This document shows, in pieces, positions 6,985 to 15,186 of a stretch of 17,756 bases of DNA. Source of the DNA: Lachnospiraceae bacterium. GTDB lineage: Bacteria > Bacillota > Clostridia > Lachnospirales > Lachnospiraceae. Made by a program: the position numbers and the translations under genes. Numbering within the stretch: the first letter of the stretch is position 1; each line of letters begins with the position of its first letter. A model generated the notes under the pieces. It did no database searches. It was not told where the DNA came from and saw only the letters and a list, made by a program, of their open reading frames with translations. The stretch covers positions 1 to 17,756 of the forward strand of contig SFNX01000034.1 in the NCBI GenBank assembly GCA_004552595.1, read 5' to 3'.

Positions 6985-7767
6985 ATGATAGATTATAGTT
7001 TTTCCTACAATGATTTAGAATTTTTCCTGCTGATATTTGTAAGGATGAGCTGCTTTATTGTAACGGCCCCGTTTTTCTCAATGAATTCCGTTCCGAGGCG
7101 TTTTAAGGCAGGTCTTGCATTTTTTATTTCAGTAGTTATTTACACTTCGGTTTTAGACCATGAAGTTATAGTTTATCAGTCAGTTGTGTCATTTGCGATT
7201 ATTGTTCTTAAGGAAGCGATAGCAGGACTTGCAATCGGATTTGGCGCTAACATCTGTCTTTCAATTCTTGCTCTTGCCGGAAAAATCGCAGATATGGAAA
7301 TCGGTCTTTCAATGGTTCAGATGTTTGACCCGATGACTAAAGACCAGACCGGTTTTATGGGTTCAATCTATCAGTACGGAATAATGCTTATTCTTTTTGT
7401 GACGAATATGCATCATTATATTTTGCGGGCATTTATCGAGTCTTACAAATTAATTCCGATTAACGGAGTTAAGTTTGCTTCAGAGAAAATAGTTGATACG
7501 ATAATCAGATTTTTAATTGACTACGTTTCAATCGGATTCAGGTTCTGTCTGCCGGTCGTTGCAGCGATTATGCTACTTAATGCATTGCTTGGCGTTTTGG
7601 CAAAGACAGCTCCACAGATGAACATGTTTGCAGTAGGTATTCAGCTTAAAATTCTTGTCGGATTTACTGTAATAGTGCTGACAATCGGACTTCTCCCTTC
7701 ACTTTCTGATATTTTGTTCAGGGAAATGGATTCGGTTATGCAGCTTGTTATGAACAGCATGATGTAG
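6985..7767 (+). CDS. fliR: Flagellar export gate protein FliR
   Basis: FliR is the third core component of the export gate, one copy closing the FliP ring. The 260-residue product has about six hydrophobic segments. FliR markers include RMSCFIVTAPFFS near the start, VLKEAIAGLAIGFGANI near 75-90, and PVVAAIMLLNALLGVLAKTAPQMNMFAVGIQLKI near the C-terminal third, the most conserved part of the family. No Shine-Dalgarno sequence is visible in the 20 AT-rich bases before ATG 6985, unlike most genes here, so initiation may rely on an unstructured leader or on coupling to fliQ 23 bases upstream. FliR and FlhB are separate genes here and not fused as in some clostridia. Confidence 0.95.
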   Translation: MIDYSFSYNDLEFFLLIFVRMSCFIVTAPFFSMNSVPRRFKAGLAFFISVVIYTSVLDHEVIVYQSVVSFAIIVLKEAIAGLAIGFGANICLSILALAGKIADMEIGLSMVQMFDPMTKDQTGFMGSIYQYGIMLILFVTNMHHYILRAFIESYKLIPINGVKFASEKIVDTIIRFLIDYVSIGFRFCLPVVAAIMLLNALLGVLAKTAPQMNMFAVGIQLKILVGFTVIVLTIGLLPSLSDILFREMDSVMQLVMNSMM

Positions 7768-7821
7768 ATTAATCCGGGTTTTTAGCAATTTGTCGGTATT
7801 TTGTGATTTTTTAAGGGAAGT

Positions 7822-8973
7822 ATGAACAGAGCGTGTTATTTTTACAACATGAATAGTGAAACCTTACTTGCATACGACCTTCAGTTCTTCGCAAAAGACG
7901 GACCTGGCGGCGAGAAGACAGAGCAGGCAACGCCTAAAAAACTCGATGATGCAAGAAAAGAAGGACAGGTTGCCAAGAGTAAGGAACTTGGAAATTCATT
8001 TTCGCTGTTCGCTCTTTTTATAGCATTAAAGGCATTTGCAGGTTCGGTCGGATACAAGTTTATTGAGACCTTTCCGATTGCATACAATAAAATTCCTGAG
8101 CTTATCAAGCTTAGAGGAGGCGAAATATCCCATAATGACATAAGGGTTTTGTTTGCAACTGTAATTACGAGAATGCTTCTTATTATGCTCCCGTTTTTTG
8201 CGCTGGCAGTAATTCTTGCAATTATTTCAAGCATTATTCAGGTTGGATGGAAGCCTACAGCTAAGCCGCTTCAGCCAAAGGGAAGCAAATTCAATCCTAT
8301 TAACGGCTTTAAGCGAATGTTTTCTAAGGACAAAATTGTCGATCTTATTATGGCGATACTTAAAATTGTCCTGATTACGTATATCGCTTATACGACGATG
8401 AAGGATAAGTTTAGCGTCTTATTTAAGTTTTTTGACTTGACACTTATTGGTTCAATTCAGACAATCGGTGATATTGTAATCGGAATGGGCCTTAAAATCA
8501 GTGCATTTTATCTTGTTCTTGGATTAGCCGACTACGGATACCAGAAATGGAAATTCAAGCAGGATATGATGATGACAAAGCAGGAAGTCAAGGATGAGAT
8601 GAAGGATTCGGAAGGTAATCCTGAAATTAAGGGCCAGCAGAGAAGACGAATGCAGGAGGCTTCAAGGCGCCGTATGATGCAGCAGGTGCCACAGGCCGAT
8701 GTCGTCATCACAAACCCTACGCACTTTGCGGTAGCACTTAAATATGATCCTGAAAGGTTTGATGCTCCATACCTTGTCGCAAAGGGCGAAGATTTCCTTG
8801 CAGCAAAAATTAAAGAAACGGCAAAAGAAAACGGAATTGAAGTAGTTGAAAATAAGCCGTTAGCCAGGATGATTTATTATAACGTAGACTTAGGATATCC
8901 GATTCCGCCTGAACTTTATCATGCGGTAGCAGACATCCTTGCAGCTGTATACAACGCTAAAAAGAGAGCGTAA
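7822..8973 (+). CDS. flhB: Flagellar export switch protein FlhB
   Basis: FlhB wraps the export gate and switches substrate choice from hook to filament proteins by self-cleavage. The 383-residue product has the Gram-positive N-terminal LQFFA (residues 20-24), followed by GGEKTEQATPKKLDDARKEG. Four membrane helices span roughly 45-240, followed by a cytoplasmic domain. The autocleavage motif NPTH is intact at N298-P299-T300-H301, with cleavage expected between N298 and P299. The start ATG 7822 follows AAGGGAAG; an internal ATG at 7849 would remove nine residues and cannot be excluded. The 54-base gap after fliR holds no convincing terminator. Confidence 0.96.
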   Translation: MNRACYFYNMNSETLLAYDLQFFAKDGPGGEKTEQATPKKLDDARKEGQVAKSKELGNSFSLFALFIALKAFAGSVGYKFIETFPIAYNKIPELIKLRGGEISHNDIRVLFATVITRMLLIMLPFFALAVILAIISSIIQVGWKPTAKPLQPKGSKFNPINGFKRMFSKDKIVDLIMAILKIVLITYIAYTTMKDKFSVLFKFFDLTLIGSIQTIGDIVIGMGLKISAFYLVLGLADYGYQKWKFKQDMMMTKQEVKDEMKDSEGNPEIKGQQRRRMQEASRRRMMQQVPQADVVITNPTHFAVALKYDPERFDAPYLVAKGEDFLAAKIKETAKENGIEVVENKPLARMIYYNVDLGYPIPPELYHAVADILAAVYNAKKRA

Positions 8974-9018
8974 TAAGTTACGGGAAACTAAAATAACGAA
9001 GGAAGAAAGGAGGATTAA

Positions 9019-11070
9019 ATGGGCATTTTTAAAAAGTTCGGTATTGCCGATGTCGGCGTTGCCGTATACATTCTTGCCGCATTTGTATTCTTAATCGTTC
9101 CGATTCCTTCGGGGCTTCTTGATGTATGTCTTGCAATAAACATGTCAATAGCCTTTGTAGTCTTATTTAACACAATGTTTGCAAAAGAAGTTCTTGATAT
9201 GTCGTTCTTCCCGACAGTTCTTCTTTTCACAACTATATTCAGAATATCGCTTAACGTATCTTCGACAAGACTGATACTTACTACGGGTCAGCCGGGTAAT
9301 GTCGTTGAGACTTTCGGACAGTACGTTGGTGGCGGTGACCTTGTAATCGGTGCAATCGTATTTATTATTCTTATACTTATTCAGTTCATGGTTATCAACA
9401 AGGGTTCTGAGCGAGTATCTGAAGTAACTGCAAGATTTACTCTTGATGCGATGCCGGGTAAACAGATGGCGATTGATGCCGACTTAAATACCGGTGCGAT
9501 TACAGATGAAGAGGCGAAGGCAAGAAGACAGAAAATCCAGGATGAATCAAGCTTCTTCGGTTCTATGGACGGTGCTGTTAAGTACGTAAAGGGAGATGCG
9601 ACAGCCGGACTTATCATTACATTTGTCAATCTTATCGGCGGTATTTTAATGGGCGTGACACGTGGTAATATGTCTATTACGGACGCCCTTTCAAGATATG
9701 CAATATTAACAATAGGCGACGGACTTTGCTCTCAGATTCCGTCTCTTCTCATTTCACTGGCAACAGGTATTCTTGTAACAAAGGGCTCAAAAGAAGCAGA
9801 CTTTGGTTCGGTACTTGTCAGTCAGCTTTTTGGCGTTTCAAAGCCACTTTATTTCGTAGGTGCGGTGCTTACATTCTTAGGAATCGTTACTCCCCTTAAT
9901 ACGATTTTATTTATCGGACTTGGAATGGTATTTATCGTTGCCGGAAGATTTATGGCACAGTCGCTTGAAGAAGCCAAGGTTGAAGAGGCAGTATCAGAAG
10001 AAGAGGCAACGGCAGAAGAAATCAGAAAGCCTGAAAACGTTGTATCGCTTCTTAATGTCGACCCTATTGAGCTTGAATTCGGTTATGGAATTATTCCTCT
10101 TGCTGATGTTAATCAGGGTGGAGACCTTCTTGACAGAGTAGTAATGATCAGGCGTCAGATTGCTCTTGAGCTTGGTACTGTAGTTCCTATAATCCGTCTT
10201 CGAGATAATATCCAGCTTAATCCTAACCAGTATATTATTAAGATTAAAGGAATACAGGTCAGCGAAGGCGAGATATTATTTGACCACTATATGGCAATGA
10301 ATCCCGGTTATGTTGAGGAAGAAATCACAGGTATTCCTACATTTGAACCTTCATTCCATTTGCCGGCAATATGGATTACGGAGTCGCAACGTGAACGTGC
10401 CGAATCTCTTGGCTACACTGTAGTAGATCCGCCATCGATTATTGCAACGCATTTAACAGAAATAATCAGAAGCTATATTTCAGAGCTTCTTACGCGTCAG
10501 GACGTGCAGAATCTTATCAACAATGTCAAAGATTCAAACCCTTCACTTATCGACGAGCTTACGCCTAAGCTGCTTGGTCTTGGTGAGATTCAAAAGGTAT
10601 TGCAAAATCTTCTTAAGGAAGGTATATCAATAAGAGACCTCCTTACTATATTTGAAACATTAGCAGACCATGCGGTCGTGACAAGAGATACAGATGTATT
10701 AACCGAATATGTAAGGCAGAGCCTTAAGCGTGCAATTTCTGCGAAATATTTTTCACCGAATGAACAGACAAGCGTCGTGACGCTTGACCCTAATATCGAG
10801 CAGGAAATCATGAATTCGGTAAAGCAGACAGAGCAGGGCGCATATTTAACACTTGACCCTCAAAGAACAAAGGCGATTATGGATTCTGTTGAAAAAGAAA
10901 TCGCAAAGCTTGAAAATCTTGGCAAAAATCCGATAGTAATTACTTCTCCGATAGTGAGAATGTATTTTAAAAAGCTGACAGAGGATTATTTTAAAGACTT
11001 AATTGTAGTATCATATAATGAAATAGATGCAAATGTTGAATTGCAATCTGTAGGAATGGTGACGGCATAA
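9019..11070 (+). CDS. flhA: Flagellar export component FlhA
   Basis: FlhA is the large export-gate protein whose cytoplasmic ring docks chaperone-substrate complexes. The 683-residue product is close to the normal size. The N-terminal third to half (about 10-310) has eight predicted membrane segments, including the highly conserved FFPTVLLFTTIFRISLNVSSTR and the cytoplasmic loop with LDAMPGKQMAIDADL. A Glu-rich linker (about 314-345) leads to the C-terminal cytoplasmic domain, which contains AIWITESQRERAESLGYTVVDPPSI-type conservation. A strong AAAGGAGG site precedes ATG 9019. The stop TAA is followed immediately by the flhF ATG with no spacer. No truncation or frameshift was seen. Confidence 0.97.
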   Translation: MGIFKKFGIADVGVAVYILAAFVFLIVPIPSGLLDVCLAINMSIAFVVLFNTMFAKEVLDMSFFPTVLLFTTIFRISLNVSSTRLILTTGQPGNVVETFGQYVGGGDLVIGAIVFIILILIQFMVINKGSERVSEVTARFTLDAMPGKQMAIDADLNTGAITDEEAKARRQKIQDESSFFGSMDGAVKYVKGDATAGLIITFVNLIGGILMGVTRGNMSITDALSRYAILTIGDGLCSQIPSLLISLATGILVTKGSKEADFGSVLVSQLFGVSKPLYFVGAVLTFLGIVTPLNTILFIGLGMVFIVAGRFMAQSLEEAKVEEAVSEEEATAEEIRKPENVVSLLNVDPIELEFGYGIIPLADVNQGGDLLDRVVMIRRQIALELGTVVPIIRLRDNIQLNPNQYIIKIKGIQVSEGEILFDHYMAMNPGYVEEEITGIPTFEPSFHLPAIWITESQRERAESLGYTVVDPPSIIATHLTEIIRSYISELLTRQDVQNLINNVKDSNPSLIDELTPKLLGLGEIQKVLQNLLKEGISIRDLLTIFETLADHAVVTRDTDVLTEYVRQSLKRAISAKYFSPNEQTSVVTLDPNIEQEIMNSVKQTEQGAYLTLDPQRTKAIMDSVEKEIAKLENLGKNPIVITSPIVRMYFKKLTEDYFKDLIVVSYNEIDANVELQSVGMVTA

Positions 11071-12324
11071 ATGATTATTAAGAAATTTCAAGGGAAAACA
11101 GAGCAGGAGGCAACAGCTCTTGCAAAAAAAGAACTAGGTGAAAATGCAGTAATAATGCATGTAAGAACAGTTAAAAGAAAGGGACTTTTAAAGCTGTTTA
11201 AAAAGCCATACGTGGAAGTATCGGCTGCACTTGAAGAAGAAGCCGACACATCTTTTGCAAAGATGAAAGAGGCAGTTTCGGAAGTTGCGAAGGCTGTAGG
11301 CAAAGTAAACGATATGGAGACAGTAGCAGAAAGTACTTCGGATAATTCTTCCGTCAATACATTAAAGCAGGATGTAGATTATTCAGCAAAACAGGATTCG
11401 GTTCATGCATCAAAGCAGGATTCAGGCAATATAGAAGAAAAGCTTGAAAGTTTACATAATCTGCTTATAGAGAAAAAACTTATTGATGATAGGAAAACAG
11501 AGCTTAAGGATATTGAGACAGATGCAAGAAGTACTGATTTCTTCAAGCTTATTTACAATACTCTTATTGATAACGAGGTCGATGAGAAATATGTAAATGA
11601 CATTATTGATGAGGCAGTAAAGATTTATAAGCCTAATTCACAGATTGATTATATACTTGCCAACATTTACCAGAGGATGGTGCTTAAGTTTGGCAAGGTT
11701 TCACTTATTACAGATGCAAATAAAGGGCCTAAGGTGTTGTTTTTCATAGGACCTACAGGCGTTGGAAAGACTACGACAATTGCCAAGCTTGCATCAAAGC
11801 TTAAGGTGAACGATAAAAAGAAAATTGTACTCCTTACGACTGATACATACAGAATTGCGGCAGCAGAGCAGTTAAAAACATATGCCAACATTCTGGAAGT
11901 TCCGTTTAAGGTAATTTATTCACCGGAAGAGCTCGTTTCTGCAATCAGTGATTTTTCAGAATCTGACTACATTCTTATCGATACAGCAGGACATGCGCAT
12001 ACTAACGAGTCGCAGAAGAATGGCACTAAACAGTTTTTGTCATGTGTAGCTGATGAAATCGATAAGCAGGTATATCTTGTTCTGTCTGCAACTACTAAGT
12101 ACAGGGATTTAAAGAGCGTGTGCGAAACATACGCACAGTTTACCGACTACAGCCTGATTTTCACAAAGCTCGATGAAACTGTTGCACTTGGTAATCTTTA
12201 CAACATAAAGCTAAGAACAGGTGCGGATATGTCATACATTACAGTAGGCCAGGATGTTCCTGATGATATAGAAGAGTTTAGCCCACAGAATACGGTTAAG
12301 CAGCTTCTTGGAGGCAAGGGTTAA
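11071..12324 (+). CDS. flhF: SRP-type GTPase FlhF
   Basis: FlhF is the third member of the SRP GTPase family and directs where flagella are assembled at the membrane. The 417-residue product has the N-terminal basic domain (MIIKKFQGKTEQEA), a variable linker with three KQD repeats, and an NG GTPase domain from about 150. G-motifs are visible: G1 GPTGVGKTTT (from G227, K233), TDTYRIAAAEQLKTYA, G3 as DTAGHAHTN (D304-N312) and G4 TKLDE. In SRP GTPases G3 is usually DTAGR; here residue 308 is His. ATG 11071 directly follows the flhA stop. The next gene, flhG, encodes its known activator, supporting the call. Confidence 0.95.
   Translation: MIIKKFQGKTEQEATALAKKELGENAVIMHVRTVKRKGLLKLFKKPYVEVSAALEEEADTSFAKMKEAVSEVAKAVGKVNDMETVAESTSDNSSVNTLKQDVDYSAKQDSVHASKQDSGNIEEKLESLHNLLIEKKLIDDRKTELKDIETDARSTDFFKLIYNTLIDNEVDEKYVNDIIDEAVKIYKPNSQIDYILANIYQRMVLKFGKVSLITDANKGPKVLFFIGPTGVGKTTTIAKLASKLKVNDKKKIVLLTTDTYRIAAAEQLKTYANILEVPFKVIYSPEELVSAISDFSESDYILIDTAGHAHTNESQKNGTKQFLSCVADEIDKQVYLVLSATTKYRDLKSVCETYAQFTDYSLIFTKLDETVALGNLYNIKLRTGADMSYITVGQDVPDDIEEFSPQNTVKQLLGGKG
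11365..11424 (+). repeat. Three 24-base KQD repeats in the flhF linker
   Basis: KQD recurs at residues 99, 107 and 115 of FlhF, exactly eight residues (24 bases) apart: KQDVDYSA, KQDSVHAS, KQDS. The DNA units begin aagcaggat or aaacaggat. This lies in the variable linker between the basic N-terminal domain and the GTPase domain, which tolerates length change. Confidence 0.65.
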
Positions 12325-12325
12325 T

Positions 12326-13210
12326 ATGGATCAGGCCACACAGCTTAGAAATATAATAAAGGCGAATGCCGTAAGCAATACTCCGAAGGCAAGAGTATTT
12401 ACAGTGACGAGCGGAAAGGGAGGCGTTGGTAAATCCAATGTTTCTATCAATCTTGCCGTTAAGCTTTCCAAAATGGGTAAAAGAGTAGTTATTCTTGATG
12501 CCGATTTTGGTCTTGCAAATATCGAAGTAATGTTTGGGGCAATTCCAAAGTTTAATTTAGCTGACCTGATTTATAAAGGGAAGTCGATTCAGGACATAAT
12601 TACACAGGGACCTGAAGGAATCGGCTTTATTTCGGGTGGTTCGGGTATTGCAGGACTTACGAACTTATCTAAGGAATACATTAATTATCTTATTCAGAAT
12701 CTTCAGAAGTTAGATACGTTATATGATGTGATAATCATTGATACCGGCGCCGGAATTTCAAGTGCCGTTCTTGAGTTTTTGATTGCAAGCAAGGAAATTA
12801 TTCTTGTGACGACTCCTGAGCCGACATCGATAACAGATTCGTATTCTTTGTTAAAAGCGTTAAGCAGAGATGCCCGCTTTAACAGGGAAATGACGCGCGT
12901 TAAAATAGTTGCAAATAAAACGGAAAACTTTGAAGAGGGCAGGCAGTTATTCAGTAAGCTGAGTACAGTTGTATCTCGTTATCTTAAGCTCCCAATGACA
13001 TTTGTCGGAGTTATTCCTAACGATAATCAGCTTGTTAAGGCAGTTATGCAGCAGTCACCCGTGTCAATAAGTGCTCCGAATTCAAAGTCATCTTTGGCAT
13101 TTGATGACCTGGCGAAAACATTGCTTAGCGACAGCGAAGAGATGATTACATCAAGACATGGAATGGCAGGATTTTTTGCCAATATGGTCAGAGGAAAAAG
13201 GTTTACATAA
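12326..13210 (+). CDS. flhG: MinD-type ATPase FlhG (FleN/YlxH), flagellar number regulator
   Basis: FlhG is a MinD-like ParA-family ATPase that controls flagellar number and stimulates FlhF. The 294-residue product begins MDQATQLR, matching the DQAxxLR activation helix by which FlhG stimulates FlhF GTPase activity; this is the main reason for choosing ATG 12326, which also has AAGGG five bases upstream. The deviant Walker A is SGKGGVGKS (29-37, signature lysine K31 and K36), followed by LDADFGLANIEVMFG and IIDTGAGIS. The C-terminus (about 280-294) has a hydrophobic/basic stretch FFANMVRGKRF that may be the MinD-like membrane-targeting helix. It follows flhF with a one-base gap. Confidence 0.95.
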   Translation: MDQATQLRNIIKANAVSNTPKARVFTVTSGKGGVGKSNVSINLAVKLSKMGKRVVILDADFGLANIEVMFGAIPKFNLADLIYKGKSIQDIITQGPEGIGFISGGSGIAGLTNLSKEYINYLIQNLQKLDTLYDVIIIDTGAGISSAVLEFLIASKEIILVTTPEPTSITDSYSLLKALSRDARFNREMTRVKIVANKTENFEEGRQLFSKLSTVVSRYLKLPMTFVGVIPNDNQLVKAVMQQSPVSISAPNSKSSLAFDDLAKTLLSDSEEMITSRHGMAGFFANMVRGKRFT

Positions 13211-13219
13211 ACATCGTTA

Positions 13220-13245
13220 TATAATAAAATATAATCGTCTATAAT
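13220..13245 (+). promoter_or_regulatory. Three phased TATAAT boxes before the PilZ gene
   Basis: TATAAT occurs at 13220-13225, 13230-13235 and 13240-13245, exactly 10 bases apart, in the 55-base gap between flhG and the PilZ gene. Any of them could be a -10 element, but no matching TTGACA-like -35 is seen at 16-18 bp. The gap may be an internal promoter, or just a short AT-rich repeat. TGGGGGAA at 13253-13260 is the ribosome binding site for the next gene. Confidence 0.35.
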
Positions 13246-13265
13246 AACAATTTGGGGGAAGCAAA

Positions 13266-13985
13266 ATGATTTCTAAGTATGTAAATGTTGGAGACAGAAT
13301 TGATATTGAGTCAATTAGAAGAGAAGGCGATGTTGCTACGGAAAAGAAAGTATATAAAAGTCAGGTCTTTGATATTGAATCGGAAGACAGAATCAAGGTT
13401 GCAATGCCTATGGAACAAGGCAGAGTTATTCTTCTCCCGGTTGAAGAGGAATTCAATCTATGCTTTTATACACCGGGTGGACTTTTCCAATGCATCGGAA
13501 GGGTAGCAGACAGATATAAGAGCGGAAACATATTTATCCTTGTTGTGGATCTTTTAACTGACATACGTAAATATCAGCGAAGAGAATATTACAGATTAAA
13601 CTGCGTTCTTAATATGAAGAGCACAATGATTAATCAAAAGGACATTCAATCATACACAGAAAAAGTACATTTCATTGATACAGATTTGACGTTTGACAAC
13701 GGTACTATGGTTGATATTTCGGGCGGAGGAGCAAGATTTATTTCAAACGTTAAATATCCTAAGGACAGTCATATACTTTTCACCTTTGATTTATTTGTTA
13801 GTGATAAGCTGTCTTCATATAAGCTTATCGGAAAAGTTCTTCTCTCTCAGGAAATAGAAGGCCGTGAGGGAGAATACGAACATCGAATTATGTTTGTCAA
13901 TATTATGAATGATGAAAGAGAAGGTATAATTAAATACATTTTCGAAGAAGAAAGAAGGATTAGAAGAAGAGAGAAGGGTATATAA
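13266..13985 (+). CDS. PilZ-domain flagellar brake protein (YcgR/MotI-like)
   Basis: The 239-residue product has a two-domain YcgR-like layout. An N-terminal beta-rich domain (about 1-97) with VGDRIDI and LPVEEEFNLCFYTPGGLFQC comes first, then a PilZ domain. Both parts of the c-di-GMP binding signature are present: RxxxR as R106-x3-R110 within QRREYYR, and D150-x-S152-x2-G155 in DISGGGAR. Proteins of this type bind c-di-GMP and slow the motor at the stator or rotor (YcgR in E. coli, MotI in Bacillus). Its place in the fla/che operon supports a motor role. The C-terminus is a charged EEERRIRRREKG helix. The spacing between the two signatures is rather long. Start ATG 13266 follows a GGGGGAA site. 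Confidence 0.88.
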   Translation: MISKYVNVGDRIDIESIRREGDVATEKKVYKSQVFDIESEDRIKVAMPMEQGRVILLPVEEEFNLCFYTPGGLFQCIGRVADRYKSGNIFILVVDLLTDIRKYQRREYYRLNCVLNMKSTMINQKDIQSYTEKVHFIDTDLTFDNGTMVDISGGGARFISNVKYPKDSHILFTFDLFVSDKLSSYKLIGKVLLSQEIEGREGEYEHRIMFVNIMNDEREGIIKYIFEEERRIRRREKGI

Positions 13986-13993
13986 ACAATATA

Positions 13994-15184
13994 ATGAAGA
14001 AAAAAATATTAATCGTTGATGATTCTGCACTCATGAGAAGGGTGTTACGTGATATAATAAATTCAGACGACCGGTTTGAAGTGGCTGATGAAGCTCACGA
14101 CGGTGCAGAAGGCTTTAAATTAATAGTGGCGCATAACTATGATGCAGTAGTGCTTGATGTGTACATGCCGCGAATGAACGGACTTGATATGCTTAGGGAA
14201 ATGCAGAAATCAAACGTTTCTGCAAATGTCATGATGGCAAGTACGACAACATCAGAAGGAGCAAGGGAAACACTTGATGCTTTAGAGCTTGGTGCTATCG
14301 ATTTCATTAAGAAGCCTGAGAATGTTGCCGATGCAAGGCATACCGAATTCAGGGAACAGTTCTTAAGTATTCTTGATGTAGTTGCAAACGCCAAGATTAA
14401 CATAAGGAAAAGCGTTAGACCTGTTACTGCTGACAGCGCACGTAAATTCTCATCAAGATATGATGTCAATTTCCACACTAAAGGAGAAAGCGACATTAAG
14501 AGACTTGAAAATGCGGGAATTTCACGTACAGGACATAGTGATAAACCACAGGTAATCGGTGGAAGTTCTACTGATGCTATAATTAAGCCACACACACAGG
14601 TCTCAGGAGAAAAGATTGTTGCAATTGCAAGCTCAACAGGCGGACCGAGAGCATTACAGGAAGTAATTCCAATGTTACCTGCGAACCTAAACGCACCTGT
14701 ACTTTTAGTACAGCATATGCCAAAGGGCTTTACAAAATCACTTGCCGACAGACTTAATGATTTAAGTAGTATTACAGTATCTGAGGCGGTTGACGGTGAG
14801 AAAATCGAAAAGGGACATGTATATATTGCACCCGGTGGATTACATATGAAGCTAAATAAAAGACCTACAGGATATGTGATTTCACTTTCTGATGAGCCGT
14901 CTCGTGAAGGTGTTAAGCCTTGCGCCAATTACATGTATGAATCATTATGTGATTCTGATTTCGCAGAAATAACATGTGCTGTTCTTACAGGAATGGGGCA
15001 GGATGCGACAGTAGGAATTAAAGCACTTAATGACAAAAAGAAAATATTCTGTATAGCGCAGGATGAAGAGACGAGCACAGTTTACGGCATGCCTAAGGCA
15101 ATTGCAAAAACCGGTTTATGTAACAGTGTTGTACCGCTTAATTTAGTAGCGGATCAGATTATTAAAAACGTGGGGGTACGTTAA
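13994..15184 (+). CDS. cheB: Chemotaxis methylesterase/glutamine deamidase CheB
   Basis: CheB removes methyl groups from chemoreceptor glutamates and deamidates receptor glutamines, giving adaptation after CheA phosphorylates it. The 396-residue product has an N-terminal receiver domain (D9/D10, phospho-acceptor D55, K107), a long linker (about 130-205) and a C-terminal esterase domain. The catalytic triad can be placed at S214 in SSTGG, H241 in LVQHMPKGF and D337 in LTGMGQDAT. The last motif reads GMGQDAT where GMGxDGA is more common. The nearest Shine-Dalgarno-like sequence, AGAAGGG, lies 15 bases from ATG 13994, rather far. The gene follows the PilZ gene by eight bases and precedes cheA by two. 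No cheR is present in the window. Confidence 0.96.
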   Translation: MKKKILIVDDSALMRRVLRDIINSDDRFEVADEAHDGAEGFKLIVAHNYDAVVLDVYMPRMNGLDMLREMQKSNVSANVMMASTTTSEGARETLDALELGAIDFIKKPENVADARHTEFREQFLSILDVVANAKINIRKSVRPVTADSARKFSSRYDVNFHTKGESDIKRLENAGISRTGHSDKPQVIGGSSTDAIIKPHTQVSGEKIVAIASSTGGPRALQEVIPMLPANLNAPVLLVQHMPKGFTKSLADRLNDLSSITVSEAVDGEKIEKGHVYIAPGGLHMKLNKRPTGYVISLSDEPSREGVKPCANYMYESLCDSDFAEITCAVLTGMGQDATVGIKALNDKKKIFCIAQDEETSTVYGMPKAIAKTGLCNSVVPLNLVADQIIKNVGVR

Positions 15185-15186
15185 TT

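Noticed and set aside
7768..7821. Possible terminator in the fliR-flhB gap, which has T runs
   Set aside because: No GC-rich inverted repeat precedes the T runs.
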